From Trichomonas vaginalis G3 (Eukaryota > Parabasalia > Trichomonadida > Trichomonadidae): a stretch of DNA of 64,000 nt. The notes under the pieces are model-generated. The model had not been told where the DNA came from. It did no database searches and worked only from the letters and a program-made list of their open reading frames with translations. Location: NCBI RefSeq assembly GCF_026262505.1, contig NC_067203.1:1674001-1738000 (forward strand). Reading direction: 5' to 3'. Below, piece after piece: positions 8,738-18,812 of this stretch (the stretch's first letter is position 1; the number at the start of each line of letters is the position of its first letter). The position numbers were made by a program, and so were the translations under genes.

Positions 8738-10117
8738 ATGAGTCAGGGAATTGTTCTGAACTACGAATATATTGGCTCACATATCAAAGATTATATTGAA
8801 GCGGATAATCTCTTTAGCACATTCGAAGTCGAAGATATCGAATCAATCATGAAATTCGCGAATTTAACACCTGACGAGTTCAATTCTCTTCTTGCGCAAT
8901 CCCATTCTGTCATTTCAGCACGTGAATTGTATGCCTGCACTCGAAATGCAAATGTTTCAATAAACAACCTACAAGATGCCGTTTCAACACTTAAATCAGT
9001 TCAAAAGTACATGAAGATGCGAGTTTTCGAAGGAATTATTGTCTTTTTAGAACAATTGCAAAAGGATCAATCCATTACAACAAATAAAATCGAAAAACTT
9101 CAAGCAGATTTAATTCGGATCCAAAAAGAAAAAGAAAACGTTGAGAAAGAGATGCAAACTCTTCACTCTCAACTCAAAGCGAAAGAAGGAAACGATTTAC
9201 CAAAAGAATTTCTTTCGAAAATTTCGGAACTTAAAAATTCTGAAGATTTCGATCAAATCTACAAATTCTTTGAAGAAATTTCAGAAAAAGGAAATCAAAA
9301 AATGATGCAAAAAGCATGTGACGAAGAACTTTGGAAAAAACAAGATGATGATTATGGTACAAATGTACTTCATGAAGCATCTGTTAAAGGAAATCTGAGA
9401 CTTGTTAAATCTCTCATTGAATATGGCTGTGACAAAGAAATCAACAGCAAATATGGTGGTACAGCTCTAATTTGGGCATCAGATTGGGGTAAACTTGATG
9501 TTGTTCAATATCTTATCTCAGTTGGAGCTGATAAAGAAGCAAAGGATAATGATGGAAATACTCCACTCATTGAGGCATCAATTAATGGTCATCTTGAAGT
9601 TGTTAAATATCTTATCTCAGTTGGAGCTAATAAAGAAGCAAAGGATAAATATGGATATACTCCGCTCATTTTTGCATCACAAAAAGGTCATCTTGAAGTT
9701 GTTAAATATCTTATCTCAGTTGGAGCTAATAAAGAAGCAAAGACTAATGCTGGATATACTTCACTCATTTTGGCATCATCATATGGTCATCTTGAAGTTG
9801 TTCAATATCTTATCTCAGTTGGAGCTAATAAAGAAGCAAAGGATAATTATGGACGTACTCCACTCATTTGGGCATCAATAAGTGGTAAACTTGAAGTTGT
9901 TCAATATCTTATCTCTGTTGGAGCTAATAAAGAAGCAAAGACTAATGCTGGATATACTCCACTCATTATAGCATCATCTAATGGTCATCTTGAAGTTGTT
10001 AAATATCTTATCTCTAATGGAGCTAATAAAGAAGTAAAGGATAATAAAGGAGAAACAGCACTTGATTGTTCGAAAGGAGCAGTAAGAGAATATTTATTAT
10101 CAATTGCAAGAAAATAA
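8738..10117 (+). CDS. Ankyrin-repeat protein with coiled-coil N-terminus
   Basis: A 459-residue protein of a family typical of Trichomonas vaginalis. Residues 1-110 form a helical N-terminal domain. Residues about 115-155 form a coiled coil (KIEKLQADLIRIQKEKENV). From about 205 to the end there are seven full ankyrin repeats plus a partial one, each 33 residues (…TPLIxAS…GHLEVVKYLISVGANKEAKD…). In the DNA the repeats are a tandem 99-bp array with very high identity between units, which points to recent duplication or gene conversion. Ankyrin repeats bind other proteins; the partner is unknown. No signal peptide or membrane span is seen. The frame is intact with a clear ATG start. The C-terminus (GETALDCSKGAVREYL) is the family's usual cap. 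Confidence 0.85.
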   Translation: MSQGIVLNYEYIGSHIKDYIEADNLFSTFEVEDIESIMKFANLTPDEFNSLLAQSHSVISARELYACTRNANVSINNLQDAVSTLKSVQKYMKMRVFEGIIVFLEQLQKDQSITTNKIEKLQADLIRIQKEKENVEKEMQTLHSQLKAKEGNDLPKEFLSKISELKNSEDFDQIYKFFEEISEKGNQKMMQKACDEELWKKQDDDYGTNVLHEASVKGNLRLVKSLIEYGCDKEINSKYGGTALIWASDWGKLDVVQYLISVGADKEAKDNDGNTPLIEASINGHLEVVKYLISVGANKEAKDKYGYTPLIFASQKGHLEVVKYLISVGANKEAKTNAGYTSLILASSYGHLEVVQYLISVGANKEAKDNYGRTPLIWASISGKLEVVQYLISVGANKEAKTNAGYTPLIIASSNGHLEVVKYLISNGANKEVKDNKGETALDCSKGAVREYLLSIARK

Positions 10118-10734
10118 TTTGTTGATGTATTTGGTTATTATCTCTCAATCATTGTTACAAAAGATAAAGTTAATATTTTTTCCCTATATATAATATAAGT
10201 ATTTGTTTCCTTAAAACTGGAGCATACTGAGACTGTAAATTTCTTTATTTTATAGGTGGTTGAGCTGAATCATAGTTGCTCAATTTGAATCATAGCGTGC
10301 TCTCAATTTTGTTTGAATCTTTGAAATTTTTATATGTGCTATAATATTTCCTAAATTATTTTCACCTCGAATTTTTTATTTTGTAAAAAAATTGAATTGT
10401 GGTAAAAAAGAGTAGTGGCAATTGCTTTTTTTTTTTGAAAAAACTTTTAGAAACTATATGAGTGGAGTAGATCCATTATTACGAGATAGTTGCCAATTGT
10501 AGTAATAAATTATTCTACACCAATCATTTCTTTCATTTCTGGCATGACGAGCAGAAAGGAAGCGATCAGTAACCCTAGGAAAAAAGAAGAGGGTGTTACT
10601 TTTCGTGCATGTAACTTTTAGCAAAATTAAAAAATTTGTAACCAATTGATTAATCAGAAAAATAGCATCAAATAAAATAATTTTGCTATTTTGACACCGC
10701 CAGAAAAGAAAAAAAAATCGAAACGAATTAAAAA
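10118..10734. other. Intergenic with a short dispersed repeat
   Basis: No gene is seen. The segment near 10198 (GTATTTGTTTCCTTAAAACT…) recurs almost unchanged near 30707, so it is a short dispersed repeat. The last part is the upstream region of the YIF1-like gene. Confidence 0.5.
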
Positions 10735-11535
10735 ATGCTTTCAGGCGGATATTATCAAGGAAGTGGTGATCCACAAGATCCTCAACAGCAACAGCCGCAA
10801 CCACAAAGTGGAAATCCATTCATGTCACCAGAAGTTTTTAAATATGCCCAAATGTTAACAGGTGGAATTCAATTACCACCTCAATTTCAACAATTAAATA
10901 CAGATAAGCTTACTCAACAATTCCAGCAAAGTCAGTCCTTAATTCCACCTTATTTTGCAATTACAAGAGCTTCTTTTCTTCATAAAATTAAGAATTTAGC
11001 ATGTCCATTTATTGTTAAGCAATGGTCTCGCTCTGTACCTGAAGGACAAACATGTTCTCCAATTGATAATCCAAACGCTCCAGAATTATACACACCATTA
11101 GTTTTTACGTTTATTTTCATGCTAATCACATCTCTCATAAAAGGAGCTGAGAAGGGCTTTTCAATGGACTTCTTATACATCTGTATTCTTAAATTTATCT
11201 GCATCTTGTTCTTCGAGATAGTAATTTGCAAATTATGCTTCTCCAACTTTGGTATACAAGGAACATATCCAATTCTCTCCCTTCTTTCAGACTTTTCATC
11301 GATATCATTTTATCTTACAATTATTTCACTATTTTCCTGGAACAGAGCCCTTTTCTACGTATCTTACTTATACTGTGCTGCAGCAGCCTTCCTTTGGACC
11401 CTCAGAACCTTAAATAGTGAACAATGCATGGCTCAGCGCCAAACACAGAGTACACAAATAATTACTTACTTCCTGCTTATTTTGGCAGCAATACAAATTA
11501 TTCTCTTGTACTTGTTGGCTCCAAAATGCTACTAA
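10735..11535 (+). CDS. YIF1: YIF1 family Golgi membrane protein
   Basis: A 266-residue multi-pass protein. The first 50 residues are rich in Gln, Pro and Gly and probably cytosolic. The segment IPPYFAITRASFLHKIKNL, then KQWSR, then a Pro/Asp/Asn stretch and ELYTPLVFTFIFMLI, closely follows the conserved YIF1/Hrf1 core (…YFxVTxxYVxxKLxxLLFPFxxKxWxR…PDLYIPxMxFxTYxL). About five transmembrane helices follow (near 120-137, 152-170, 182-202, 206-222, 243-262). In yeast and animals YIF1 partners with YIP1 and Rab/Ypt GTPases in ER-to-Golgi vesicle traffic. Together with the ERGIC-53-like lectin and the Sec23/24-like protein it is one of several early-secretory genes in the window. The length matches the family (about 260-310). 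Confidence 0.85.
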   Translation: MLSGGYYQGSGDPQDPQQQQPQPQSGNPFMSPEVFKYAQMLTGGIQLPPQFQQLNTDKLTQQFQQSQSLIPPYFAITRASFLHKIKNLACPFIVKQWSRSVPEGQTCSPIDNPNAPELYTPLVFTFIFMLITSLIKGAEKGFSMDFLYICILKFICILFFEIVICKLCFSNFGIQGTYPILSLLSDFSSISFYLTIISLFSWNRALFYVSYLYCAAAAFLWTLRTLNSEQCMAQRQTQSTQIITYFLLILAAIQIILLYLLAPKCY

Positions 11536-11935
11536 TTGAAAAAAATATTCCAAATTTTGTGTTTATTCGTTGATTATTTTATTTTTTTATTCTTTATATT
11601 GTAGGATAATAAATTTATTATTATTGTATCTGATTATTTCTTATTTATTTCCTTAATTTATTAAATAATTTAAGCATCTGGGTGAAAATAATATTACCTT
11701 CGACTATTTTATTGTTATTGCTTCATTTCAAATATATGAACTTAAGCAAAATTCATAAATTTTATCGGAAATCTTTGAGAACATAGTTTTCCAAAGGGTA
11801 TATTACAAAAGTGTGCTTTGTAAAGTTTGTAAAGTGTCAGAATTTAGTATTTTTGACATTGTAAAGTCTGCATTAGTGAGGGTTATTTCACCAACACATA
11901 TTCACAAAATTACTGAGAAATATGATGTAATATAG
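11536..11935. other. Intergenic, nothing recognised
   Basis: AT-rich sequence after the YIF1-like gene. No open frame or strong structure is seen. Confidence 0.6.
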
Positions 11936-12016
11936 ACTCAATCCAGCTCTGGAAGATATTTTGAACTCTATATTAGAAGAGTAGAGTTCAAAATATTTAA
12001 CAGAGCTGGATTGAGT
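11936..12016. repeat. Long imperfect hairpin (about 36-bp stem)
   Basis: ACTCAATCCAGCTCTG…AATATTTTGAACTCTA is followed, after a short loop near 11972-11980, by the inverted copy ending at 12016 (TTGAGT). Only a few bases at the centre and one bulge fail to pair. It lies next to a second hairpin and a hairpin-bearing tandem repeat. Confidence 0.75.
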
Positions 12017-12032
12017 GCACATTAAATTTATT

Positions 12033-12060
12033 AAAGCCTGTTCCCAAAAGAACAGGCTTT
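12033..12060. repeat. Perfect 11-bp hairpin
   Basis: AAAGCCTGTTC, loop ccaaaa, then GAACAGGCTTT. GC-rich for this genome. It begins the palindrome-rich block that continues to about 12617. Confidence 0.7.
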
Positions 12061-12107
12061 AACAAATCGAAAGTGAGGAACTCCATCACTCCTGATCTTG
12101 AGGAAAC

Positions 12108-12617
12108 GGAGTTCTGGAGCTCCTGAAGAGGCAGAATGGCTGCCTTATTCTTCTGATCAGCAGAGGCCCAAATGGTAAAGGGCCTCTGCTGATACAGATT
12201 CAGGAGCTCCATTTCGTAGGGATTAGGAGCTCTGGAGCTCCTGAAGAGGCAGAATGGCTGCCTTATTCTTCTGATCAGCAGAGGCCCAAATGGTAAAGGG
12301 CCTCTGCTGATACAGATTCAGGAGCTCCGGAGATCCATTTCGTAGGGATTAGGAGCTCTGGAGCTCCTGAAGAGGCAGAATGGCTGCCTTATTCTTCTGA
12401 TCAGCAGAGGCCCAAATGGTAAAGGGCCTCTGCTGATACAGATTCAGGAGCTCCGGAGATCCATTTCGTAGGGATTAGGAGCTCTGGAGCTCCTGAAGAG
12501 GCAGAATGGCTGCCTTATTCTTCTGATCAGCAGAGGCCCAAATGGTAAAGGGCCTCTGCTGATACAGATTCAGGAGCTCCGGAGATCCATTTCGTAGGAT
12601 TGGAAGCTGAGGAGCTC
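12108..12617. repeat. 126-bp tandem repeat, four copies, each with a strong hairpin
   Basis: The word GCAGAATGGCTGCCTTATTC recurs at 12131, 12249, 12375 and 12501, giving periods of 118, 126 and 126 bp. The first unit lacks an 8-bp piece (CGGAGATC). Each unit contains ATCAGCAGAGGCCC, loop aaatggtaaa, and the exact inverted copy (14-bp stem), plus a smaller AGGCAG/CTGCCT stem and GAGCTC palindromes. Units are nearly identical and much more GC-rich than their surroundings. A degenerate fifth start follows. The open frames crossing it look incidental. It could be a satellite seed, a structured RNA array or a remnant of a hairpin-type transposon. Confidence 0.85.
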
Positions 12618-12817
12618 CTGTAAGGGAATAAGGTCTCTCACACAACCATTAAAATTTTTTTGAAACACGTCCCCTGCAATTGCACTGGATGTCAAAAAAA
12701 CTACTTTACAAAATGGTGGCAATTTGGCCGCACAATTTTGTAGTCTTCCCGTTTTCCAAATGTATAACATTACATTTTTTTCTTCTAATGAATTTAAATG
12801 ATATCCTATATGGTAAA

Positions 12818-13656
12818 ATGCAATTCACTGATCAAGACATTCACCCAAATAAATTCAGTGAATTGTGAAGTATTTTCAAATCCTACATTGATTCATACAA
12901 TGCAATTTATCAGCTAAAAACCCAAAATGAAGAAGAATTAAATAAAATTTACAAAATGATCGAAACAGAATTGATTCAAAGAAATATCTACCTACAAGTG
13001 TTATAAATGACATTTTAAATATTATTCCATATAATAATCGCTATACAAAGTCGTATTTATTTCTTGCCAAACTCATATCTGATGATTATCATATCACAGA
13101 GGCAAGCAGTATTCCAACTATTCCAAATTTCCTGTTTTATAAAGAATATGGAATTAAGTTAAACAAATCTGATGATTTCAAAGAAATTCATTTTATAAAT
13201 ATCGATATTCATGCAGAAAATACAATTTACAGAGCAATTATGTATAATAACCTAGAAACATTCATCTCGTTCACTGAAAGAGAAGGATTTGATAAAGAGC
13301 AAACACTTGAAAGCACATTATATCCATATCAACTTTTTATTGAAGGATATTCATTACTTGAATTATGTTGTTACCATGGAGCAGTTGATTGTTTCAAGTT
13401 TTTAAGAACGAAATTCAATTCAGAAATAACTCAAAAATGTCTAAATTTATCATTTTTAGGAGGAAATCAAGAGATCATGAGTGAATGTTTGAAATATCAG
13501 GAACCAAATAAAGAATCCATGGAATATGCGATTGTTTCACACAACATTGATTTTGTTACATTCTTGATGAATGAGTACAATTTAGAGATCAAATTATCTT
13601 ATTGTGGTATAATAATCTTGAATCATTTTTAGTTTATTTCGATCAAACTAATGATA
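12818..13656 (+). pseudogene. DUF3447/ankyrin gene, 5' part, disrupted by mariner and point lesions
   Basis: The sequence begins MQFTDQDIHPNKFSEL, the usual opening of the DUF3447-ankyrin family. It then meets an in-frame TGA at 12866-12868 (the arginine codon CGA is expected), a 2-base frameshift near 12975, and another shift near 13610. Between the lesions the family's helical core is well kept, for example LLELCCYHGAVDCFKFL and FLGGNQEIMSECLKY. The gene is then cut at the TA dinucleotide by the mariner element at 13657-14960. Reading across the empty site restores …QTNDINKCFINS… in frame. The other lesions show the gene is dead independently of the insertion. Confidence 0.85.
13655..13656. 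repeat. TA target duplication (left) of mariner
   Basis: TA, matched by TA at 14961-14962. Keeping a single TA restores the ankyrin reading frame across the insertion. Confidence 0.75.
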
Positions 13657-14960
13657 TAGGGTGTCCAAAGGTGCGTTTAGCACAGCGCTCTATATGAGAC
13701 TATTAAAGGAGATATATGCTGATTATAAATATATAATAAAAAATATGAATATATGTATATGATGAGTATGTTGTATTTTGGCGCCATGCCGGGATATAAA
13801 ATGAATTTTGAGACAAGAGGCGGTTTCGCGGGAAATTTTGGCGGGATTTTTTTCATTTTTTTAATGAATCATAAAGAAAACATCCTCGCTCTTGCAAAAA
13901 AATGCAAAGACTGTAAAAAAATCTACGAGACATTGGTAAAGTGCTTCGGTATGGATGCTCCTAGCTATTCCACTGTAACGTATCATGTTAGGATGTATCA
14001 CTTCATGAACAAAAAGGCGCCCATCATAAAAATTGACAAAAAATCGCCGGATCAAAGAAAAATCAAAGCAATTCTTCAAGCGCTAGATGAAGACCCAAGA
14101 GCATCACTCAGAAGGATAGAGGAGATGACAAAGATACCACGTACAACAGTCAGTTATTATCTGCACAATTATTTGAACTACAAACTAGCGTATACACGTT
14201 GGGTTCCGCACAACCTTAATTCAGTTCAAAAAAAATCTAGAGTCCAATCTTCGAAAGAGCTCCTCTCTATATTGGGTGCGTATCAATCCAAGAAGTTTCG
14301 CTTTTTAGTAACAGGGGACGAGTCTTGGTTTCAATATGCAACAGAAGCCAAAATCATGTGGATCCCGAAGGATGAAAATCCGCAAACATTCCCGAAGAAA
14401 AAAATTGACACACCAATGATGATGTTGTCGGTTTTTTGGGGCGTGAATGGCATCATCGCAATTGATATTCTTCAAAAACCTAATACGATGAATGCTCAGT
14501 ATCTAATTGACAATGTTCTTACTCAAATTATCAATTCTGATGAGTTTGAGAAATCCAAACAACAAAAACAAAAGTTTGCAATTCATTTTGATAATTCAAG
14601 AGTTCACAAAAGTCATAAGGTAATGAATTACTTGGTGGAAAACAATGTCAAAGTTGTTCCAAACCCAATTTATTCACCTGATATTGCACCCTCTGACTTT
14701 TATTTATTCGGCACGCTAAAAAAGAGAGCTGAAGGACGCGAATTCGCGAGTCCAGATGATCTTGAAAATTTTGTAAGAGAGCAATTTGAGCAATTTTCTC
14801 ATGATGATTTAAAGCGTGTCTTTCAAGCCTGGATCGATCGCTGCGAACGCGTGATTGAATCCAATGGTGATTATATTTAAATAAACTTTATATATATGTA
14901 ACTTGTTTATTTCTATTCGCAGTATTCAGGTTTGTGCTAAACACACCTTTGGACACCCTA
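13657..14960 (+). mobile_element. Complete mariner transposon, Tvmar1-like
   Basis: A 1304-bp element flanked by TA duplications. Its 28-bp terminal inverted repeats (TAGGGTGTCCAAAGGTG…TTAGCACA at 13657-13684, and inverted at 14933-14960) differ at one position. It holds one intact transposase frame. Size, ends and host genome type fit Tvmar1, the mariner family described in Trichomonas vaginalis. The intact frame and ends suggest a recent and possibly mobile copy. It sits inside a DUF3447-ankyrin pseudogene in the same orientation. Confidence 0.9.
13753..14880 (+). CDS. Mariner-family transposase
   Basis: A 375-codon intact frame. The N-terminal half has two helix-turn-helix-like regions that bind the inverted repeats (…SYSTVTYHVRMYHF…, and SLRRIEEMTKIPRTTVSYYL). 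The linker and catalytic half carry the mariner signature: first Asp in VTGDESWFQYA, second in FAIHFDNSRVHKS, and third in YSPDIAPSDFYLFG. Exactly 34 residues lie between the second and third Asp, giving DD34D. The triad is complete, so the enzyme should be able to cut and paste the element at TA sites. The first ATG is at 13753; several in-frame ATGs follow, and the conserved protein could start as late as MNHKENILAL near 13864. Confidence 0.9.
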   Translation: MYMMSMLYFGAMPGYKMNFETRGGFAGNFGGIFFIFLMNHKENILALAKKCKDCKKIYETLVKCFGMDAPSYSTVTYHVRMYHFMNKKAPIIKIDKKSPDQRKIKAILQALDEDPRASLRRIEEMTKIPRTTVSYYLHNYLNYKLAYTRWVPHNLNSVQKKSRVQSSKELLSILGAYQSKKFRFLVTGDESWFQYATEAKIMWIPKDENPQTFPKKKIDTPMMMLSVFWGVNGIIAIDILQKPNTMNAQYLIDNVLTQIINSDEFEKSKQQKQKFAIHFDNSRVHKSHKVMNYLVENNVKVVPNPIYSPDIAPSDFYLFGTLKKRAEGREFASPDDLENFVREQFEQFSHDDLKRVFQAWIDRCERVIESNGDYI

Positions 14961-15475
14961 TATTAACAAATGTTTTATTAATTCAGTGAACTTTAACTTT
15001 CCACCCCTTTTGGAATATTTCATTTCACTTGGTGCAAATATCAATGAAAAAGATAAAAATGGAAACACAGCACTTCATAATGTAGTAGCATGGAATTATG
15101 ATGAAATGGCAGAAGTTCTTATTTCACATGGTGCAAATATCAATGAAAAAATAAATATGGAGAAACTGCACTTCATATTGCAGCTAAAATTATAGTAAAG
15201 AAACTGTTAAATTTCTTATTTCACATGGTGCAAATATCAATGAAAAAATAAATATGGAGAAACTGCACTTCATATTGCAGCTAAAAATTATAGTAAAGAA
15301 ACTGTTAAATTTCTTATTTCACATGGTGCGAATATCAATGAAAAAGATGAAGATGGAGAAACCGCACTTCATAATGTAGTAGTATGGAATAGTAAAGAAA
15401 TGGCCGAAATTCTTATTTTACATGGTGCAAATATCCACGAAAAAAAAAAATAAATATGGAGAAAACACACTTCAT
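14961..15475 (+). pseudogene. DUF3447/ankyrin gene, 3' part after mariner insertion
   Basis: This continues the interrupted gene: NKCFINSVNFNF, then ankyrin repeats of the type LEYFISLGANINEKDKNGNTALHN and AEVLISHGANINEK. The frame breaks several times where a GA is missing in GAAAAAGATAAATATGG-like sites (near 15153 and 15247). There is also an A-run expansion near 15441. At least four or five repeats are recognisable before similarity fades near 15480. Confidence 0.8.
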
Positions 15476-15479
15476 ATTG

Positions 15480-16157
15480 GAGCGGCATGCTGCGAAAGAA
15501 TATTCTTTTTCTGATATTGAGTCTAAATTATTTCGATAAGATTTTTAAAATAATGTTTTAAAAATACTTTTCTTCAATTGGCAATCTTGTTTCAATATAA
15601 TAAATAATTTACAGAGAATTCTAACTAGCTTATGCATATGATCGGAGGATTTGATCATTCAAGACTAGTTAAGTCCTTTTAGTATTATGTACAATTTGAC
15701 TAATTTGAGTCTCAGAATTTGAAAAAATTCGAGTTGAACTAAACTTGAAATCATATTCTTTGTGTGTAAACCTTTCAATTACCTCGAATTTTGAGATTAA
15801 AGTTTACTTCTTTGAATTTTTGGATTCAATTCTTTGAAAATTTTAAATTAATAATTAATGATGTACTTTACTTTTTATGAGCATTCTAAATTAATGCCTG
15901 GAAAATTTAGTTATTTGGTACAACCCAATTTATGAAGACCAAATAGATATCATGTTAAATTTTTCCTAGTTATTCTATGTTTCGCTGTTGACTTCTTTAA
16001 TTCCGATCTACAACAGAAAGGATCAATCAAAATTCATAACGTAGATATATGTTCCAAAAATTAATGACTTTTCACATGGTTTGGTAAAAACATATAAATA
16101 AAAATAACAAACATTTATTTTATACAAACAAATATTAAATTATTTCGAAAATCTGTA
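15480..16157. other. Intergenic with a dispersed inverted-repeat relative
   Basis: No gene is seen. The segment at about 15745-15800 (TTGAAATCATATTCTTTGTG…CCTTTCAATTACCTCGAATTTT) matches the reverse complement of 30600-30680 over roughly 45 bp with a few changes. It is therefore part of a dispersed MITE-like repeat. Confidence 0.5.
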
Positions 16158-18812
16158 TCAATTTTCTTCTGTATCTTCAGATTGCTCGTTGTCTGTAGCT
16201 TTTTGGAGTCCAGCAAGTAGTTCTGTAACTTCCATTTCTTCAGCTGCTTCTGAGTCAATTGAAATAATTTGTTTCAAAAATTCGACAACAGCAGGTAATC
16301 TTGTACTATCTGGTATCAAAGGCACTGTTTCTATACTGATTTTCATGGCTTCAATATCATGGTCGTTGTAATTAATTGGTTTTGTGATATTTTCTGGAGA
16401 AAATCCTGGAACAGCGCTGGCCAAGTACTTAAATATGTCCTCTTTATGAAGGAATGGCCCGAGACATTTAATGACATATAAGGGCTCGATTGGCCTTGGA
16501 GCGCAGCCAGAGTAAGACGTCATGAGTATATCCATTAGTTCTTCACCAAGGAGTGATAGGGCTTCTTCAGGATAAAGAGCAAGAAATGCGAAAATTATAT
16601 TTTCCATTTCTTCGAAGAAATCAAAGGCACTGCCATCATCTTCTAATTCATCAACTTTTTCGTTGATGATTCCGGCAATGTTTGACATGATTTCCTGGTG
16701 TAACTCGGAATCTTGAGGAGATAAAAAGAGAATTGCAGCTGCCATGTTGGAAAATGACTCTACATAAGATTCATTTTGACTCATCATGGCAGAAATGATC
16801 TGAAATAGCTGATGGAAGAATTCCATTTGAGATAATGCAGATTCTGGATCCAAAACAGCAAGATTATTGAGCATAATTGAAAACTTACTCATCTGGTCTA
16901 CACTTAGTTTCTGTTCTCCAAGCTTATTTGCAATTACTTGAACTAATGACCAAAATTCTTGACAAGATTTGGAAGAAAGACCAATAATTTGGCAAGATAA
17001 GTCTAGTGCTGGCTCAAGTGTAGCATCATTATCAAAGAAATCAACATTCTCAAAGAGCTGTGCAGCAGAAACAGCCAAAATTTCATTTAATGCTTCAGGA
17101 ACAGCCTTCATTGAATCGATTAGGTTCATAACAGGGTTAAAGATTAGCTCCATTTTACCAGCATCCTCTTTTTTAGTGTTCAAAAGCATTCCTTTCGCGT
17201 TATTGAAGTAATCCAAAACAATTTCAGTGGCGACAGGGCTAATTGCAGTCAAAAATCCTGGCATTCTGATACATGCTGTGATAATTCTCATGAAAGCGAT
17301 ATCATTAAACTCAGAGCTTATTGCCATAACCATAGAAATGAACTGAGAAGTATCGAAATCGACCATTCCTTCGAACTCAGCTGTTGTTCCTGGTTCTCGA
17401 GCAATAGAATCGAGCAAATTAATAAGGGAATAGCATGAGAAATATTGTAAAATCAAATTATCTTGATCGCATTGGAGAATTACTTCATGAATTAGTTCAA
17501 TAGGAAAACCTGCTGGAAGAGGTTTCAAATCATCTATTGATCCTAATAATAAAATAAAACCGCACCTTGGCAAAAGTGAATCTTCATTCAATAAAACCGC
17601 CGTGTCCCTCAGAAATTCAATAGCCTTTTCCGAAAATTCGATTGTTTTATACAATTTCGCCCATGCCGCTGAGCAGAAGTGGAGTGCGGAGTAAAGAGCG
17701 CATGGATCTTTATTAGCTGCGTAATTTTCAACGGCTGTTTGCGCATAAGGAATAATATATGGCAAAATTAGTGGGTGAAGAATGGTAATACACCAATAAG
17801 CCCTACTGTATTGATCTTTTAGATCACCTCCTGCATATATATTTTCGATACAAAACTGATTTGGATCAGATTCTATTTTTGATTGAGCTTCTTCTGATAA
17901 AGCAAACAAAGGAATGAGAATATTCTCGAGAATATATTTAATATTTTCTTCTTCTTGTATAAAACTATCCCAAATACTTGATTTCACCTGTAATAATTGA
18001 ATGAATTTGTAATTTACGGAAGAGTCATTTAATTCGTGTGTGGTAAGTACAATCTTTTCGAACAAGGCCTTGAAATTAGGATAATTTGGCTCTTGAGCGA
18101 AATATAAAAATCTATAAACAAAGAAAATAAAGTGTCCGACAAATTTTGAATAGTATTCAGATTCCTTGTTTTGTAATAGTGCAATAAGATAATCAAAAGC
18201 TGTTGAAATCGTGTCATAAACTGAATTTTCAATTTCATTGTTTAATAAATACCTGATTGAATCGATAAGGTTACCAATAAAGTATAAGTCGTTTGTATTC
18301 TGAATAACTTGAAAGATAACTTCAAGAGAATTAGCCAATAAAAAGTTTTTCTTTTCTGCATCGTCTTGAGTTGCTTTAGTGAAGTACTTAAAGAGAATTG
18401 ACGCTGGTTGCATAATATGAGGATTCTGAAGAAAATCTAAAAACTGAAGATGAATATTATTTGATTGGATCATGTTTATATAGAATTTATTGGATAGAAC
18501 ATAAGAAAACTTCCTAAAATAGTTGTATAAAGCAGGTTCAACTTGGAATAATAATTGTGGAAATTGAGAAATGATTAAATCAATTGATTCTGGTGGTATT
18601 TTGTCATGTTCTTTATCGCATTTTACGCATAAAAATGATGCTGCTGATGTTCTAACGCTTATGCTTAATTCTTTGTTTAATATTATAGAAAATAGGATAT
18701 TAATAAAATCTTGACTCATTCCGAAGTTATTAAGTGCTTCATTGGCACCATCGATCTCTTCTTGTGACTTTGCTTGGAAAGTTACACTTAGTAAATTAAC
18801 TATTTCATCCAT
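16158..18812 (-). CDS. Importin-beta family karyopherin (importin-7/8-like)
   Basis: An 884-residue all-helical protein from the ATG at 18810-18812. The frame extends to a TTG at 18830, but ATG is the likely start. The N-terminus (NNFGMSQDFINILFSIIL…SISVRTSAASFLCVKC) fits the importin-beta N-terminal domain that binds Ran. The body is a run of HEAT repeats. Two stretches echo importin-7/8: DPNQFCIENIYAGGDLK…(ALHF), and ALDLSCQIIGLSSKSCQEFW. The C-terminal tail is acidic (NEQSEDTEEN). Family members carry proteins through nuclear pores, and importin-7/8 types import ribosomal proteins and histones. The length is slightly shorter than animal importin-7 (about 1040). The karyopherin class is fairly sure; the subfamily is inferred. 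Confidence 0.65.
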   Translation of the reverse strand: MDEIVNLLSVTFQAKSQEEIDGANEALNNFGMSQDFINILFSIILNKELSISVRTSAASFLCVKCDKEHDKIPPESIDLIISQFPQLLFQVEPALYNYFRKFSYVLSNKFYINMIQSNNIHLQFLDFLQNPHIMQPASILFKYFTKATQDDAEKKNFLLANSLEVIFQVIQNTNDLYFIGNLIDSIRYLLNNEIENSVYDTISTAFDYLIALLQNKESEYYSKFVGHFIFFVYRFLYFAQEPNYPNFKALFEKIVLTTHELNDSSVNYKFIQLLQVKSSIWDSFIQEEENIKYILENILIPLFALSEEAQSKIESDPNQFCIENIYAGGDLKDQYSRAYWCITILHPLILPYIIPYAQTAVENYAANKDPCALYSALHFCSAAWAKLYKTIEFSEKAIEFLRDTAVLLNEDSLLPRCGFILLLGSIDDLKPLPAGFPIELIHEVILQCDQDNLILQYFSCYSLINLLDSIAREPGTTAEFEGMVDFDTSQFISMVMAISSEFNDIAFMRIITACIRMPGFLTAISPVATEIVLDYFNNAKGMLLNTKKEDAGKMELIFNPVMNLIDSMKAVPEALNEILAVSAAQLFENVDFFDNDATLEPALDLSCQIIGLSSKSCQEFWSLVQVIANKLGEQKLSVDQMSKFSIMLNNLAVLDPESALSQMEFFHQLFQIISAMMSQNESYVESFSNMAAAILFLSPQDSELHQEIMSNIAGIINEKVDELEDDGSAFDFFEEMENIIFAFLALYPEEALSLLGEELMDILMTSYSGCAPRPIEPLYVIKCLGPFLHKEDIFKYLASAVPGFSPENITKPINYNDHDIEAMKISIETVPLIPDSTRLPAVVEFLKQIISIDSEAAEEMEVTELLAGLQKATDNEQSEDTEEN

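Noticed and set aside
12570-12770. Frames across and beside the 126-bp tandem repeat
   Set aside because: Their sequence follows the DNA repeat, and unit-length changes (118 vs 126) would break the frame; no protein family is recognised.
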